Shown here piece by piece: positions 33,893-42,919 of a stretch of DNA of 58,675 nt. The stretch covers positions 68,594 to 127,268 of the forward strand of contig DBKQ01000005.1 in assembly GCA_002298545.1 (NCBI GenBank), read 5' to 3'. How positions within the stretch are numbered: the first letter of the stretch is position 1; the number at the start of each line of letters is the position of its first letter. Origin of the DNA: Prevotella sp. UBA746 (GTDB taxonomy: Bacteria > Bacteroidota > Bacteroidia > Bacteroidales > Bacteroidaceae). The translations under genes and the position numbers were made by a program. Below the pieces are notes generated by a model. It was not told where the DNA came from. It saw only the letters and a program-made list of their open reading frames with translations, and searched no databases.

Positions 33893-34774
33893 ATGACTAA
33901 ATTGCGCAATTATATATTATTATCAGTTTTACTCGGTGGCATGATGCTTCCGGAGATAGCTACGGCACAGAAACGATACCAAGTCGGTGTGTGTGACTGG
34001 ATGGTACTGAAACGCCAGAAAATCGGTGAATTCAAACTCGCACGTGAGCTTGAATGCGACGGACTGGAAATGGATATGGGAGGTCTTGGCAAGCGTGACT
34101 CCTTCGACAACAAGCTGCGGCAACCGGAAATGGCACGCATGTTTCGCCATACTGCCGACAGTCTCGGCATTAAGGTTGGAGCAATTGCCATGTCGGGATT
34201 CTACGGACAGAGCTTTGCCAAGAAAATCTCCTGGAGATGGCTCATCGAAGACTGCTTGAACTCTATGGACGTGATGGATTCCAAGGTGGCATTCCTGCCA
34301 CTTGGCGGCTGCGGCAACAACTGGACAGACTCTCTGCCACTGAGAAAGGAAATTGTGGCACGCCTTCACGAGGCTGGAGAAATGGCACACGCCCGTGGAA
34401 AGATTATCGGTATCGACACTCCTCTCGATGCCAAGGGAAACAAAAAGCTGCTCAAGGAAATAGGCTCCAAGGGCATAAGGATTTTCTATAAGTTCCAAAC
34501 TGCCGTGGAACATAAGCGCGACATCTGCAAAGACATCAAGAAGCTGGGTGCTGAAAATATCTGTGCCATACATGCAAGCAATACCGACGGTGTATGGCTG
34601 CGCTACGACAAGGCGATAGACATGCCAGCGATAAAGAAGACTCTCGACAAACTCGGATGGACGGGATGGCTCTTCGTGGAGCGCAGCCGTGATGTTAAGG
34701 ATGTGCGCAACGTCAAGAAGAATTACGGCGAGAACGTGAGATATCTGAAAGAGATTTTTAATAAAAATAAATAA
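33893..34774 (+). CDS. Secreted sugar-phosphate-isomerase/epimerase-like TIM barrel
   Basis: 293 residues with a signal peptide (ending near TATAQ) and the xylose-isomerase-like TIM-barrel family layout: FKLARELECDGLEMDMGGL near the N-terminus, LGIKVGAIAMSGFYGQSFA, IIGIDTPLDAKGN and the closing GWTGWLFVERSRD. Members isomerise or epimerise sugars with a divalent metal. Export makes this one a periplasmic enzyme, unlike most. It is the first gene of an operon with DUF3826, GH127-type and beta-helix enzymes, so a role in converting a released sugar or lactone is plausible; the substrate is unknown. Confidence 0.8.
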   Translation: MTKLRNYILLSVLLGGMMLPEIATAQKRYQVGVCDWMVLKRQKIGEFKLARELECDGLEMDMGGLGKRDSFDNKLRQPEMARMFRHTADSLGIKVGAIAMSGFYGQSFAKKISWRWLIEDCLNSMDVMDSKVAFLPLGGCGNNWTDSLPLRKEIVARLHEAGEMAHARGKIIGIDTPLDAKGNKKLLKEIGSKGIRIFYKFQTAVEHKRDICKDIKKLGAENICAIHASNTDGVWLRYDKAIDMPAIKKTLDKLGWTGWLFVERSRDVKDVRNVKKNYGENVRYLKEIFNKNK

Positions 34775-34783
34775 ACAATATAT

Positions 34784-35449
34784 ATGAAAAAGTTTTTTGT
34801 CATAACAGCTGCCCTATTGTCATTAAACTTCATGGCGGCAAATGCAGTAGAACTGGATTCCAACGGTAGAGACCAGAAATATGTAGAGACAATCGTACAG
34901 CGCTCGAAAAAGGTTACTGATGCTCTGAAGATTACCGACACAGAGAAGGGGAAAGAGGTTTTGAACATCGTTGCCAACCGTTACTTCAAACTTAACGACA
35001 TCTACTCGGAGCGCGACAGTATCAAGGCTGTTGCCAAAACCCTTACTGGGGATGCGAAGAAACAGAAGATGGAATATGCCGAAATGCTGAAAGACCAAAA
35101 GCTCTACAAGAGTCATTTCGGATTTATTGCTGATCTTTCGGTTTACCTAACTGACAAAGAAATTGAAACCGTTAAGGACGTACTGACTTATAATGTGGTG
35201 AATGTTACTTACTCTGCACAGTGCGACATGATTCCTACTCTTAAAGAAGAGGAAAAGGTGCAGATTATGGCATGGCTGAAAGAGGGTAGAGAATATGCCA
35301 TCGATGCCGAGAGTTCTAAGAAGAAACACGAAACCTTCGGTAAATATAAGGGAAGAATCAACAACTGGCTCTCTAAACGCGGCTATAACCTCACAAAGGA
35401 GCGTGAGGAATGGGCTAAGAGAGTAAAGGCAAGAGGAGGAACGCTGTAA
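34784..35449 (+). CDS. DUF3826 secreted protein
   Basis: 221 residues with a signal peptide (FMAANA). The mature part is almost all helix, with charged motifs such as VQRSKKVTDALKITDTEKG, LKDQKLYKSHFGFIADLSVYL and VTYSAQCDMIPTLKEEEK. It matches the DUF3826 family, found in polysaccharide-utilisation operons of Bacteroidetes. No function is known and no catalytic motif is seen. It starts 9 bp after the TIM-barrel gene, so the two are co-transcribed. Confidence 0.8.
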   Translation: MKKFFVITAALLSLNFMAANAVELDSNGRDQKYVETIVQRSKKVTDALKITDTEKGKEVLNIVANRYFKLNDIYSERDSIKAVAKTLTGDAKKQKMEYAEMLKDQKLYKSHFGFIADLSVYLTDKEIETVKDVLTYNVVNVTYSAQCDMIPTLKEEEKVQIMAWLKEGREYAIDAESSKKKHETFGKYKGRINNWLSKRGYNLTKEREEWAKRVKARGGTL

Positions 35450-35553
35450 AATTGAAAAATTGAAATATTGAAAAATGGAAAATGGAAAATATTGAAATAT
35501 GGAAATATTGAAAAATGGAAATATTGAAAGAAGGGAAAATTGAAAAATATAAT
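35450..35553. repeat. AT-rich tandem repeat before the GH127-type gene
   Basis: A degenerate unit like AAATATTGAAAAATGG recurs about seven times with lengths of 8-16 bp. It makes up the whole 104-bp spacer between the DUF3826 stop and the chosen GH127-type start. Slippage here could change operon spacing. Confidence 0.7.
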
Positions 35554-37668
35554 ATGAGAAATAAAAAGATTTTTGATAACCTCCGTTGGGGAGGACTAAG
35601 ACTGGTTCCGGCAGCCTTGCTGCTTGCCACAATCCCGGCTCATGCACAGAAAAACGGAATTACAGATACTCAGAAGAGTAAGTTTGCCGTGCTATCGTCT
35701 ACGCCAGTGAGTGCCGTAAAATGGACTGGCGGTTTCTGGGGCGAACGCTTCGGAGTGTTCAGCGGCACATCGGTGCAGAGCATGTGGGAGACCTGGAAAT
35801 CTGACAAAGGACACGGATGGAATAACTTCCTTATCGCTGCCGGCGAAAAGAAGGGAAAACGACACGGACCTCCTTTCCACGACGGCGACATGTATAAATG
35901 GCTCGAGGCACTGACCGCCGTATATGCCGTGAACAAGGATCCGGAAGTGGGAAAGATTATGGACCGCTTTATCGAACTTATTCAAAAGTCGCAACGCCCC
36001 GACGGGTATCTGCATACTCCGGTTATCATCGCCGAGATGAACAAACAGCAAACGGCAAAGGAGGAAGCAAAGGAGAATGAGACGATTGGTACGAAGGTGG
36101 GAACAGGAAAAGACGGTGCTTTCGGTAACCGACTTAACTTCGAGACCTACAATCTTGGACATCTTATCACCGCTGGAATTATGCACAAACGTGCCACAGG
36201 AAAGACTACCCTCTTCAACTGTGCCGTGAAGGCTGCCGATTTCCTTTATGATTTCTATAAACGCGCTTCTGACGAACTGGCTCGCAACGCCATCTGTCCG
36301 TCTCACTATATGGCTATAGCCGAGATGTATCGCGAAACGGGCAACCCTAAGTATCTGGAACTTGCCGAAAAGCTCATTGACATCCGCGGCAAGGTGGAGA
36401 ACGGAACTGACGATAATCAAGATCGTGTGCCGTTCCGCCAACAGTATAATGCCATGGGACACTCCGTTCGTGCCAACTATCTTTATGCCGGTGTTGCCGA
36501 CCTTTATCTGGAGAGCGGCGAAGAGCAGCTGATGAAGAATCTGGAATCTATCTGGACTGACATCGTTACACGAAAGATGTATATCACGGGAGCCTGCGGA
36601 GCTCTCTACGACGGAACTTCGCCCGACGGAACCGACTACAAGCCTGACAATGTGCAGAAGGTGCACCAGAGCTACGGTCGCCCTTATCAGTTGCCTCACT
36701 CCACGGCTCACAACGAAACTTGTGCAAACATAGGCAACCTTTTTTTCAACTGGCGCATGTTCTCGGCTACTGGAGAGGCTAAATATACTGACGTCGTGGA
36801 GAACTGCCTGTACAACAGTATTCTCTCGGGCATCAGTCTCGACGGAAAGAAGTATTTCTATACCAACCCTATGCGCATGTCTAAGGATCTGCCTTATACG
36901 CTGCGCTGGCCTAAGGAGCGCACGGAATACATCAGCTGCTTCTGTTGTCCGCCTAACACGCTGCGCACGCTTTGTGAAGCACAAGACTATGCCTATTCCA
37001 TCGAGAAGGGTGGAATTTATGTAAACCTTTATGGCGACAACACTCTGAATACCAAAATCAACGGTATAGGGGATATTGCTCTATCTCAGAATACTGACTA
37101 TCCTTGGGACGGAGCCGTGAACATCTCTGTCGACAAACTGAAGGGAAAGAAGCAGTTTGAGATTAAACTGCGCATTCCTGACTGGTGTACCGACGGGGCT
37201 AAAGTGAGCGTCAACGGCGAGGAGCTTGCCTTGGATACAAAGGCTGGAACATACGTTTCCGTTAACCGCACATGGAAGAAGGGCGACGTACTGTCGCTTA
37301 ATATGCCGATGCGCACACGTCTTGTCGAGGCGAACCCTCTTGTTGAGGAGAGCCGCGGACAGGTTGCCGTACAGCGCGGACCGATCGTATACTGTCTTGA
37401 GAGCAACGACCTCAACGGTGTTTCTATCGATGACATCGCCATACCGCTCGACGCTAAGTTCTCTCCTGTCGACATGACAATCGACGGCAGTAGGATAAAG
37501 GCTCTCGAGGGTGAAGTTATTAACCGCAACGAGGCTTCGTGGAAGGGACAGCTCTACCGTGAGGCTACTGCCAAGAAACAAACCGTTAAGGTGCGCCTTA
37601 TTCCTTATTACGCCTGGGGCAACAGAGGAAAGAGCGAAATGACGGTGTGGATGCCTACTTCTTTTTAA
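35554..37668 (+). CDS. GH127-type (DUF1680) zinc-cysteine glycosidase
   Basis: 704 residues from ATG at 35554 (MRNKKIFDNLRWGG...). An ATG 13 codons upstream lies in the AT repeat and is less likely. A signal peptide ends near AHAQ. The alpha/alpha-barrel family motifs are complete: E388-T-C390 (HNETCANIGNLFFNWRMF) and C462-F-C464-C465 (CFCCPPN). In the characterised beta-L-arabinofuranosidase these correspond to the zinc glutamate and cysteines, including the cysteine nucleophile. GH127 members remove beta-L-arabinofuranose or, in rhamnogalacturonan II loci, other rare sugars. The long insertion near residue 165 (MNKQQTAKEEAKEN) is charged. The substrate is inferred from the family only. Confidence 0.9.
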   Translation: MRNKKIFDNLRWGGLRLVPAALLLATIPAHAQKNGITDTQKSKFAVLSSTPVSAVKWTGGFWGERFGVFSGTSVQSMWETWKSDKGHGWNNFLIAAGEKKGKRHGPPFHDGDMYKWLEALTAVYAVNKDPEVGKIMDRFIELIQKSQRPDGYLHTPVIIAEMNKQQTAKEEAKENETIGTKVGTGKDGAFGNRLNFETYNLGHLITAGIMHKRATGKTTLFNCAVKAADFLYDFYKRASDELARNAICPSHYMAIAEMYRETGNPKYLELAEKLIDIRGKVENGTDDNQDRVPFRQQYNAMGHSVRANYLYAGVADLYLESGEEQLMKNLESIWTDIVTRKMYITGACGALYDGTSPDGTDYKPDNVQKVHQSYGRPYQLPHSTAHNETCANIGNLFFNWRMFSATGEAKYTDVVENCLYNSILSGISLDGKKYFYTNPMRMSKDLPYTLRWPKERTEYISCFCCPPNTLRTLCEAQDYAYSIEKGGIYVNLYGDNTLNTKINGIGDIALSQNTDYPWDGAVNISVDKLKGKKQFEIKLRIPDWCTDGAKVSVNGEELALDTKAGTYVSVNRTWKKGDVLSLNMPMRTRLVEANPLVEESRGQVAVQRGPIVYCLESNDLNGVSIDDIAIPLDAKFSPVDMTIDGSRIKALEGEVINRNEASWKGQLYREATAKKQTVKVRLIPYYAWGNRGKSEMTVWMPTSF

Positions 37669-37687
37669 TGAAGAATGAAGAATAAAG

Positions 37688-37710
37688 AATTGGTTAGTCT
37701 CCGACCAATT
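37688..37710 (+). promoter_or_regulatory. Small hairpin between GH127-type and beta-helix genes
   Basis: AATTGGT (37688-37694) pairs with ACCAATT (37704-37710). It lies in the 49-bp spacer and has no T-run; it may be an mRNA processing site. Confidence 0.35.
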
Positions 37711-37717
37711 ATGAATT

Positions 37718-39478
37718 ATGAATTATAATAAGAAAATATTGCTTGCAGGCTTTGTACTGCTCTCTATTGCATCCGCCTTCGCTACCGATATAACGGTGAA
37801 GCCTGGACCTTATGCCATAGAGCAGGCTCTGCAACAGGCTCGAGAGGAACGCAGACTGAACAAGGCTGAGGATATCTGCATCCGGCTGCAGCCGGGAACT
37901 TACCGTCTGAACCAGTCTATCATCGTGCGCCCCGAGGACAACGGCACCCGCATCGTTGCCGACGGCAAGGCGGTAATCAGTGGCGGCGTGAGGATTTCGG
38001 GATGGAAGAAACAGGGTAAACTGTATGTTGCCGACGTACCGGAGTTTAACGGCAGACCACTGGAGTTCCGACAGTTATGGGTGAACGGGAAAAAAGCGGA
38101 CAGGGCACGCGACGTGGCTGACTTCGAGAAGATGTTCCGCATACGCAGCGTTGACAAGAAGAAAGAAACGATTTTTGTTCCTGCGGCTGCCGTAAGGAAG
38201 ATTCTGAATACTAAACATGTCGAAATGGTAATCCACGAGATGTGGTGCGTGGCTAATCTGCGCATCAAGGGGATAAAGATTCAAGGCGACAGCGCTGCCG
38301 TAACTTTCCATCAGCCGGAGAGCCATATCCATTTCATGCATCCGTGGCCGTCGCCTATGGTAACGACTGACGGACATAACTCTGCCTTCTATCTGACCAA
38401 TGCAAAAGAACTGCTCGACGCTCCAGGCGAGTGGTATCTCGATGCCCGGGAGCAGAAGGTGTATTACATGCCGCGCAGTGGCGAGAACATGGCTAAGGCG
38501 GACGTTGAAGTTCCTGCCGTGGAAACTCTGATGAGGGTTGAAGGAACGCCCGACTGCCTCGTTAAGGGGGTTAAGTTTGAGGGCGTAACATTCAGCTACG
38601 CTACGTGGATGCGCCCCTCTATTGCCGGTCATGCACCGCTACAGGCTGGAATGTATATGACGGAGGCTTACAAATTGCGCCCTAAGATGATACGCCCCAA
38701 TGGCGACCATAAGCTCGACAACCAGGGATGGGTTGGAAGACCGGCGTCGGCGGTTACCGTAAGCTGTGCTGAAGATATAGATTTCCGTGGCTGCACTTTT
38801 GAGCATTGCGCCTCTACTGGAGTGGAGTTTTATCAGTATACTAAGGGCGGAAGTATCTCGCACTGCAACATTCAGGACATTGGCGGCAACGGTATTCTTG
38901 CCGGCAGCTTCGGTCCGGAGACTCATGAGGCTCACTTGCCGTATAATCCTTCAGACAGTAGGATTATATGCACCGGACTGACTATCGACAACAATATCAT
39001 CACGGATGTTACCAACGAAGACTGGGGCTGTGTGGGAATTGGTGCCGGTTTCGTGCGCGACATCAAGATTCTGCACAATGAGATTAGCGAAGTTTCATAT
39101 ACTGGCATCAGCATGGGCTGGGGATGGAACCAACAGGCTTGTTCCATGGCAAACAATTTGGTTAAGGGCAATCTTATCCACCATTATGCCAAGCACATGT
39201 ATGACACTGCGGGCATCTATACCCTTGGTTCGCAGCCACACTCGTTTGTCGAAGAAAACGTGGTGCGCGACATTTATTCTCCGGGCTATGCCCACGACCC
39301 TAACCACTGGTTCTATCTCTATACCGACGAGGGTTCGTCGTGTATCACCGTGCGCAACAACTGGACGCCAACGGAGAAGTATCTGAAGAATGCCAATGGA
39401 CCATGCAACAACTGGGAGAACAACGGACCTGCCGTCAGCGATTCTATAAAGGCTAAAGCCGGCATCGAACTGATGTAA
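37718..39478 (+). CDS. Secreted right-handed parallel beta-helix protein, possibly GH141-like
   Basis: 586 residues with a signal peptide (IASAFA). The N-terminal part (ICIRLQPGTYRLNQSIIVRPEDNGTRIVADGKAVISGG) is the first beta-helix coil with the pectate-lyase-like PGTY motif. The middle has a strand-rich insertion (WYLDAREQKVYYMPR). The C-terminal half has regularly spaced coils (FRGCTFEHCASTGVEFYQ, ISHCNIQDIGGNGILAG, IDNNIITDVTNEDWGCVGIG). This arrangement fits the glycoside hydrolase group that includes GH141 alpha-fucosidase/xylanase members. The exact family is tentative because catalytic aspartates cannot be assigned with confidence. It is the last gene of a four-gene operon ending in a clear terminator. 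Confidence 0.75.
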   Translation: MNYNKKILLAGFVLLSIASAFATDITVKPGPYAIEQALQQAREERRLNKAEDICIRLQPGTYRLNQSIIVRPEDNGTRIVADGKAVISGGVRISGWKKQGKLYVADVPEFNGRPLEFRQLWVNGKKADRARDVADFEKMFRIRSVDKKKETIFVPAAAVRKILNTKHVEMVIHEMWCVANLRIKGIKIQGDSAAVTFHQPESHIHFMHPWPSPMVTTDGHNSAFYLTNAKELLDAPGEWYLDAREQKVYYMPRSGENMAKADVEVPAVETLMRVEGTPDCLVKGVKFEGVTFSYATWMRPSIAGHAPLQAGMYMTEAYKLRPKMIRPNGDHKLDNQGWVGRPASAVTVSCAEDIDFRGCTFEHCASTGVEFYQYTKGGSISHCNIQDIGGNGILAGSFGPETHEAHLPYNPSDSRIICTGLTIDNNIITDVTNEDWGCVGIGAGFVRDIKILHNEISEVSYTGISMGWGWNQQACSMANNLVKGNLIHHYAKHMYDTAGIYTLGSQPHSFVEENVVRDIYSPGYAHDPNHWFYLYTDEGSSCITVRNNWTPTEKYLKNANGPCNNWENNGPAVSDSIKAKAGIELM

Positions 39479-39512
39479 GTAGCCTTTTTCCCATGCCTGC
39501 AGCAACACCGTA

Positions 39513-39554
39513 AAATTCCCTGTCATTTTCCGATAGCAATGACAGGGAATTTTT
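39513..39554 (+). terminator. Terminator of the 34-39 kb operon
   Basis: AAATTCCCTGTCATT (39513-39527) pairs perfectly with AATGACAGGGAATTT (39538-39552), followed by TTTCTTTTT. It lies 35 bp after the stop of the beta-helix gene. Confidence 0.88.
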
Positions 39555-39618
39555 CTTTTTATTGAAGTTTCTGATTTAGTTGTATAATCGTTTTAATTCA
39601 AAAATTTTTTTTGGTCAT

Positions 39619-39720
39619 TTTACCCTCACACCCTCACCAAACGCTTTGAAAGTCCCTGTTTATCGGACTTCTGAGGTGTGAGGGATAGTGTGAGGGGTCG
39701 ATGCTTATCCCTCACACTTT
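39619..39720. repeat. GTGAGGG-family repeat, copy 3
   Basis: TTTTACCCTCACACCCTCAC, then the core CCCTGTTTATCGG and GTGTGAGGGATAGTGTGAGG align with copy 1 at 15668, with a further inverted CCCTCAC unit at the end. It marks the left border of the AT-rich island. From 39721 to about 40050 the sequence is AT-rich with nothing recognisable. Confidence 0.8.
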
Positions 39721-40053
39721 CAACGGGGACATAATGCTGTTTTTATATTAATCAGCATTGCCAAAGCTATTCGTTGGCACCAGTATTGATGTTTCCAATA
39801 CAGAAGTTCCGGTAACTTAAAATGTAAAATTCATAAGATAATGTTTTCATGTTTAGCATCAAAGTGTATTCTGCTTTCAACCAATTACGCTAAATCCTAA
39901 ACTTGAATCTTTTATTTTTCTGAAGGAAGAAAGGAAATTTAATTTCGACTGATTTGAGAAAGAAATTACCAACTAAATTGACAAGGAACTAACTGTTTCT
40001 AAAAACCGCAAACAAAAAAAATACGTAACACAAAAAAATAAAAAAAACAAAGA

Positions 40054-40089
40054 TTTGCTTGCATTATTATATATAAATATATATTTTTG
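40054..40089 (+). promoter_or_regulatory. Promoter of the radical SAM operon
   Basis: TATTTTTG at 40082-40089 is a good -7 box. TTTG at 40054-40057 is 24 bp upstream, slightly longer than usual. The predicted start site near 40096 leaves about 12 nt before the ATG at 40108. It also rules out the in-frame TTG at 40087, which lies in the -7 box. Confidence 0.5.
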
Positions 40090-40107
40090 CATCAAATTTT
40101 ACAGCTT

Positions 40108-41979
40108 ATGAAATACATACTATTAAATTGGATGTCGCCAAGTTTGATAGAAATGCCTTCTCCTGCGATGTCTGTTCTCAAGAAATATCTTTTCTTTTAT
40201 AATTATGAAGTAAAGATAGAGTATTGGAACATGAAATTAAACAAATTAGAAAATGAATTCCTATGGAATTTAACTGACGATAAAAAACGTGATGAGAATA
40301 ACGCTTTGTTATTGTATGACAATTATTTGGCTATAAAATACAATGACATAGAGGCAATAAGTAATATTAAAGGTTTTCTAATAGGTTTAAGACCAAGCCT
40401 TCTGTCGGCAGACCCTTATTACATAGACAGACATATGAATAGTTTTTATCATAAATTAGACGAATTCTTAAATGATGAAATCGCTAAAATAAAATGGGAT
40501 GATGTCTTATATGTTGGATTTTCTGCTAAACTATACCAATGGATTCCGTCTTCAATCATTTGTGAAAAAATAAAACACATTTCTCCACAAACAATTGTTG
40601 TATTAGGAGGAATGGAGTCTCAATATGCTGCAATTGATTTTTTGGAGAATTTTCATCAATTTGATTTTGCTACATGGGGAGAAGGTGAATATGCAATAAA
40701 ACTTTTTTCTGATGTCGTATCAAATAAAAATGATGCTTCTGAATTATATAGCATTCCCCACCTTGCCTTTAGAGCAAAAGATGGCATATACACATCAAAG
40801 CAAAAATTATCAAATTTTGTTGATTTAAATAAAACAGAATACTATCCAGATTTCTTTGACTACATTTCAAAGAAAAATGAATATAGAATACAACAAGCCC
40901 CTTTTTTATTTATCGAAAGCAGTCGTGGTTGTCATTGGGGAAAGTGTCATTTTTGTTACCTTAATAAAGGATACAGGCACAGAGTTAAAGATATCGTTAA
41001 CGTAAGAAAATATGTAGAAGAAGCTATCAAGAAATACAATATTTATAATTTTGCATTTCTTGATAATGACTTAGTTGCAAATGATTTTTCTCGCTTTAAT
41101 TCACTGCTTGATTCTCTTATAGAAATTAAATATAAGTATCCTGACTTTAGTATAATATTGGCAGAAATTATAACAAAAGATTTTACAGAGACATTTATTC
41201 GAAAAATGTCCCTGGCAGGTTTTAATAGCGTACAAATAGGATACGAATCACCAAGCGATAAACTTCTAACAAAAATTGATAAAAAAAATTCTTACGCCAG
41301 TAATTTACTTTTTATAAAATTTGCATATAAATATGGTATAAATATTAATGGAATGAATGTCATTTGCGGATTATTGGAAGAAACAAACGAAGATGTGTCT
41401 GAAGCAATTGAAAATCTAAGATATCAACGTTTTTTTCTTAATACATTTAGCCATAACATGAGTAAATTGGCAATAATGCACACAAGCAGATATTTTGAGA
41501 AGTTAAAAAACGACAATTCATTCAGATTAAATAAAGTATATAATTTTTTACCAAAGAATCTACTCTCAAACGAGATTATAAATAATTGTAATATTATCGA
41601 AAAAGTAAAAATGGCAGAGAGAAACATCTGGCATGAATTTATAAAAGTTGAGAAGTATTATAAAGAAAATTCTTTTTCATATAAAATCTTTAATAATGAT
41701 TCTTACATCTTGTATCAAGAATTTCTTAATAAAGGGAAAATCAATGAAATAGAGATTAATAAGGACTCCCTTGAATACTTTATTCTTGAGAAAGCAAATT
41801 CTAAAGTCGTTTCATTTACAAATATACTGAATGAAATACATTCAAATGAAAAGTTTTCCTATTTTCTTGAATGTGAAATAATTAATGTGATTGAAGAAAT
41901 AAAAAAAGAAGGACTTTTATACGTTTCCTTTGATTATTCTGAGCTATTAACTGTTATTGATATAAGGGAGGTTATATAA
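40108..41979 (+). CDS. B12-binding-type radical SAM enzyme, RiPP-maturase-like
   Basis: 623 residues from ATG 40108. Residues of about 1-220 fit a cobalamin-binding domain without the DxHxxG histidine: LYVGFSAKLYQWIPSSIICE, then TIVVLGGMESQYA and FATWGEGEYAIKLF. The radical SAM core follows, with the cluster cysteines C275, C280 and C283 in RGCHWGKCHFCYL (CX4CX2C), then FLDNDLVAND, GFNSVQIGYESPS and INGMNVICGLLEETNEDV. The order and the RGCxWGxCxFC signature match B12-dependent radical SAM proteins that modify ribosomal peptides, often by C-methylation. The C-terminal 75 residues (LEYFILEKANSKVVSFTNIL...VIEEIKKEGLLYV) look like a PqqD-type winged helix, the usual peptide-recognition domain. 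It overlaps the next gene by one base. GC content is far below the flanking genes, suggesting transfer. Confidence 0.82.
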   Translation: MKYILLNWMSPSLIEMPSPAMSVLKKYLFFYNYEVKIEYWNMKLNKLENEFLWNLTDDKKRDENNALLLYDNYLAIKYNDIEAISNIKGFLIGLRPSLLSADPYYIDRHMNSFYHKLDEFLNDEIAKIKWDDVLYVGFSAKLYQWIPSSIICEKIKHISPQTIVVLGGMESQYAAIDFLENFHQFDFATWGEGEYAIKLFSDVVSNKNDASELYSIPHLAFRAKDGIYTSKQKLSNFVDLNKTEYYPDFFDYISKKNEYRIQQAPFLFIESSRGCHWGKCHFCYLNKGYRHRVKDIVNVRKYVEEAIKKYNIYNFAFLDNDLVANDFSRFNSLLDSLIEIKYKYPDFSIILAEIITKDFTETFIRKMSLAGFNSVQIGYESPSDKLLTKIDKKNSYASNLLFIKFAYKYGININGMNVICGLLEETNEDVSEAIENLRYQRFFLNTFSHNMSKLAIMHTSRYFEKLKNDNSFRLNKVYNFLPKNLLSNEIINNCNIIEKVKMAERNIWHEFIKVEKYYKENSFSYKIFNNDSYILYQEFLNKGKINEIEINKDSLEYFILEKANSKVVSFTNILNEIHSNEKFSYFLECEIINVIEEIKKEGLLYVSFDYSELLTVIDIREVI

Positions 41980-42908
41980 TGGATTGTAAATTAACTATAA
42001 TTATTACCTTTAAAAATGAAGGTGAAGAAGTTTTCAATACGCTCAAAAGTCTGAAAGAAAAGTCTTTGGGAAAATATAAGATAATTTTGATTAACGATAA
42101 TTCTGACGATAACTTTAATTACGACTATCTTCAAAATGAATTTGACTGTTTGTATGTTAAACATAGAATATCAAAAGGACCTGCTATATCAAGACAAGAA
42201 GGTGTTAAATTATCTGTTACCAATTTTTTTTTACTGTTAGATGCACACATGAGGGCTGAAACAATAGGTTGGGATTTAAAAATTACTAATATAATTGAAA
42301 ATAATCCCAACGGGTTATATTGCTGCCTAACTAATAAATTAATTTTTAATGAAAATAATGAATATATTCCATCAGATTCTACAGCTGGTGGCGTTTCTAT
42401 CGATTTAGTTTCGCTAAATTATAATTGGTTAAAATATAATACTGACATAAAAACGGATTTTTCAAAAATTCCTTGTCTAATGGGTGCATCATATTGCGGA
42501 ACAAAAGTATATTGGGAAAAAATTCATGGGTTAATTGGTCTTAAATCATACGGATTTGAAGAACAATTCCTTAGCTTAAAAACATTTTTAGAAGGAAGCA
42601 ATTGTTATGTAATAAACACCGTAAAATTTGCCCATAAGTTTAAGACAATTAAAGATGTAAATTATAAGGCCGATAGTAATCTGTTTATTTATAATAAGCT
42701 ATATATAATAGAATTACTTTATTCTATTAACTTAAAAGTTAGTGCTTTTAGATATTTTAAACGATTTACAGATAATTCGACATTTGCAAATGCAATGGAG
42801 GTATTATCCGAAAATCGTAAGTTAATAGCAAAAGAGAAAGATTATATAGAAAAGAAATCAACAAAAAAGATTTCTGATTTTGAAGTTTTTAATAAAATGT
42901 TTAATTAA
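41979..42908 (+). CDS. GT2 glycosyltransferase resembling polypeptide O-GalNAc transferases
   Basis: 309 residues with a GT-A fold of family 2. TIIITFKNEGEEVFNTLKSL is the nucleotide-sugar-binding start, INDNSDDN the first acidic loop, and D88-A-H90 (FFLLLDAHMRAETIGW) takes the place of the usual DxD. A DxH motif followed by a Gly-Trp is characteristic of polypeptide N-acetylgalactosaminyltransferases. The later segment CLMGASYCGTKVYWEKIHGL followed by YGFEEQFLSLKTFLEG parallels their second conserved block. There is no signal peptide, membrane helix or lectin domain, so it acts in the cytosol. It lies between the radical SAM gene (1-bp overlap) and the Thr-rich peptide gene (11-bp gap). O-glycosylation of that peptide is the favoured role (inference). 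GC content is very low, as in its neighbours. Confidence 0.75.
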   Translation: MDCKLTIIITFKNEGEEVFNTLKSLKEKSLGKYKIILINDNSDDNFNYDYLQNEFDCLYVKHRISKGPAISRQEGVKLSVTNFFLLLDAHMRAETIGWDLKITNIIENNPNGLYCCLTNKLIFNENNEYIPSDSTAGGVSIDLVSLNYNWLKYNTDIKTDFSKIPCLMGASYCGTKVYWEKIHGLIGLKSYGFEEQFLSLKTFLEGSNCYVINTVKFAHKFKTIKDVNYKADSNLFIYNKLYIIELLYSINLKVSAFRYFKRFTDNSTFANAMEVLSENRKLIAKEKDYIEKKSTKKISDFEVFNKMFN

Positions 42909-42919
42909 ATTTTTTGATT

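Noticed and set aside
35692..36984. 430-codon open frame antisense to the GH127-type gene
   Set aside because: The sense frame holds the complete zinc-cysteine motif; the antisense product has no supporting feature.
40087..40107. TTG start of the radical SAM gene
   Set aside because: It lies within the predicted -7 promoter box; the ATG at 40108 gives a normal N-terminus (MKYILLNW).
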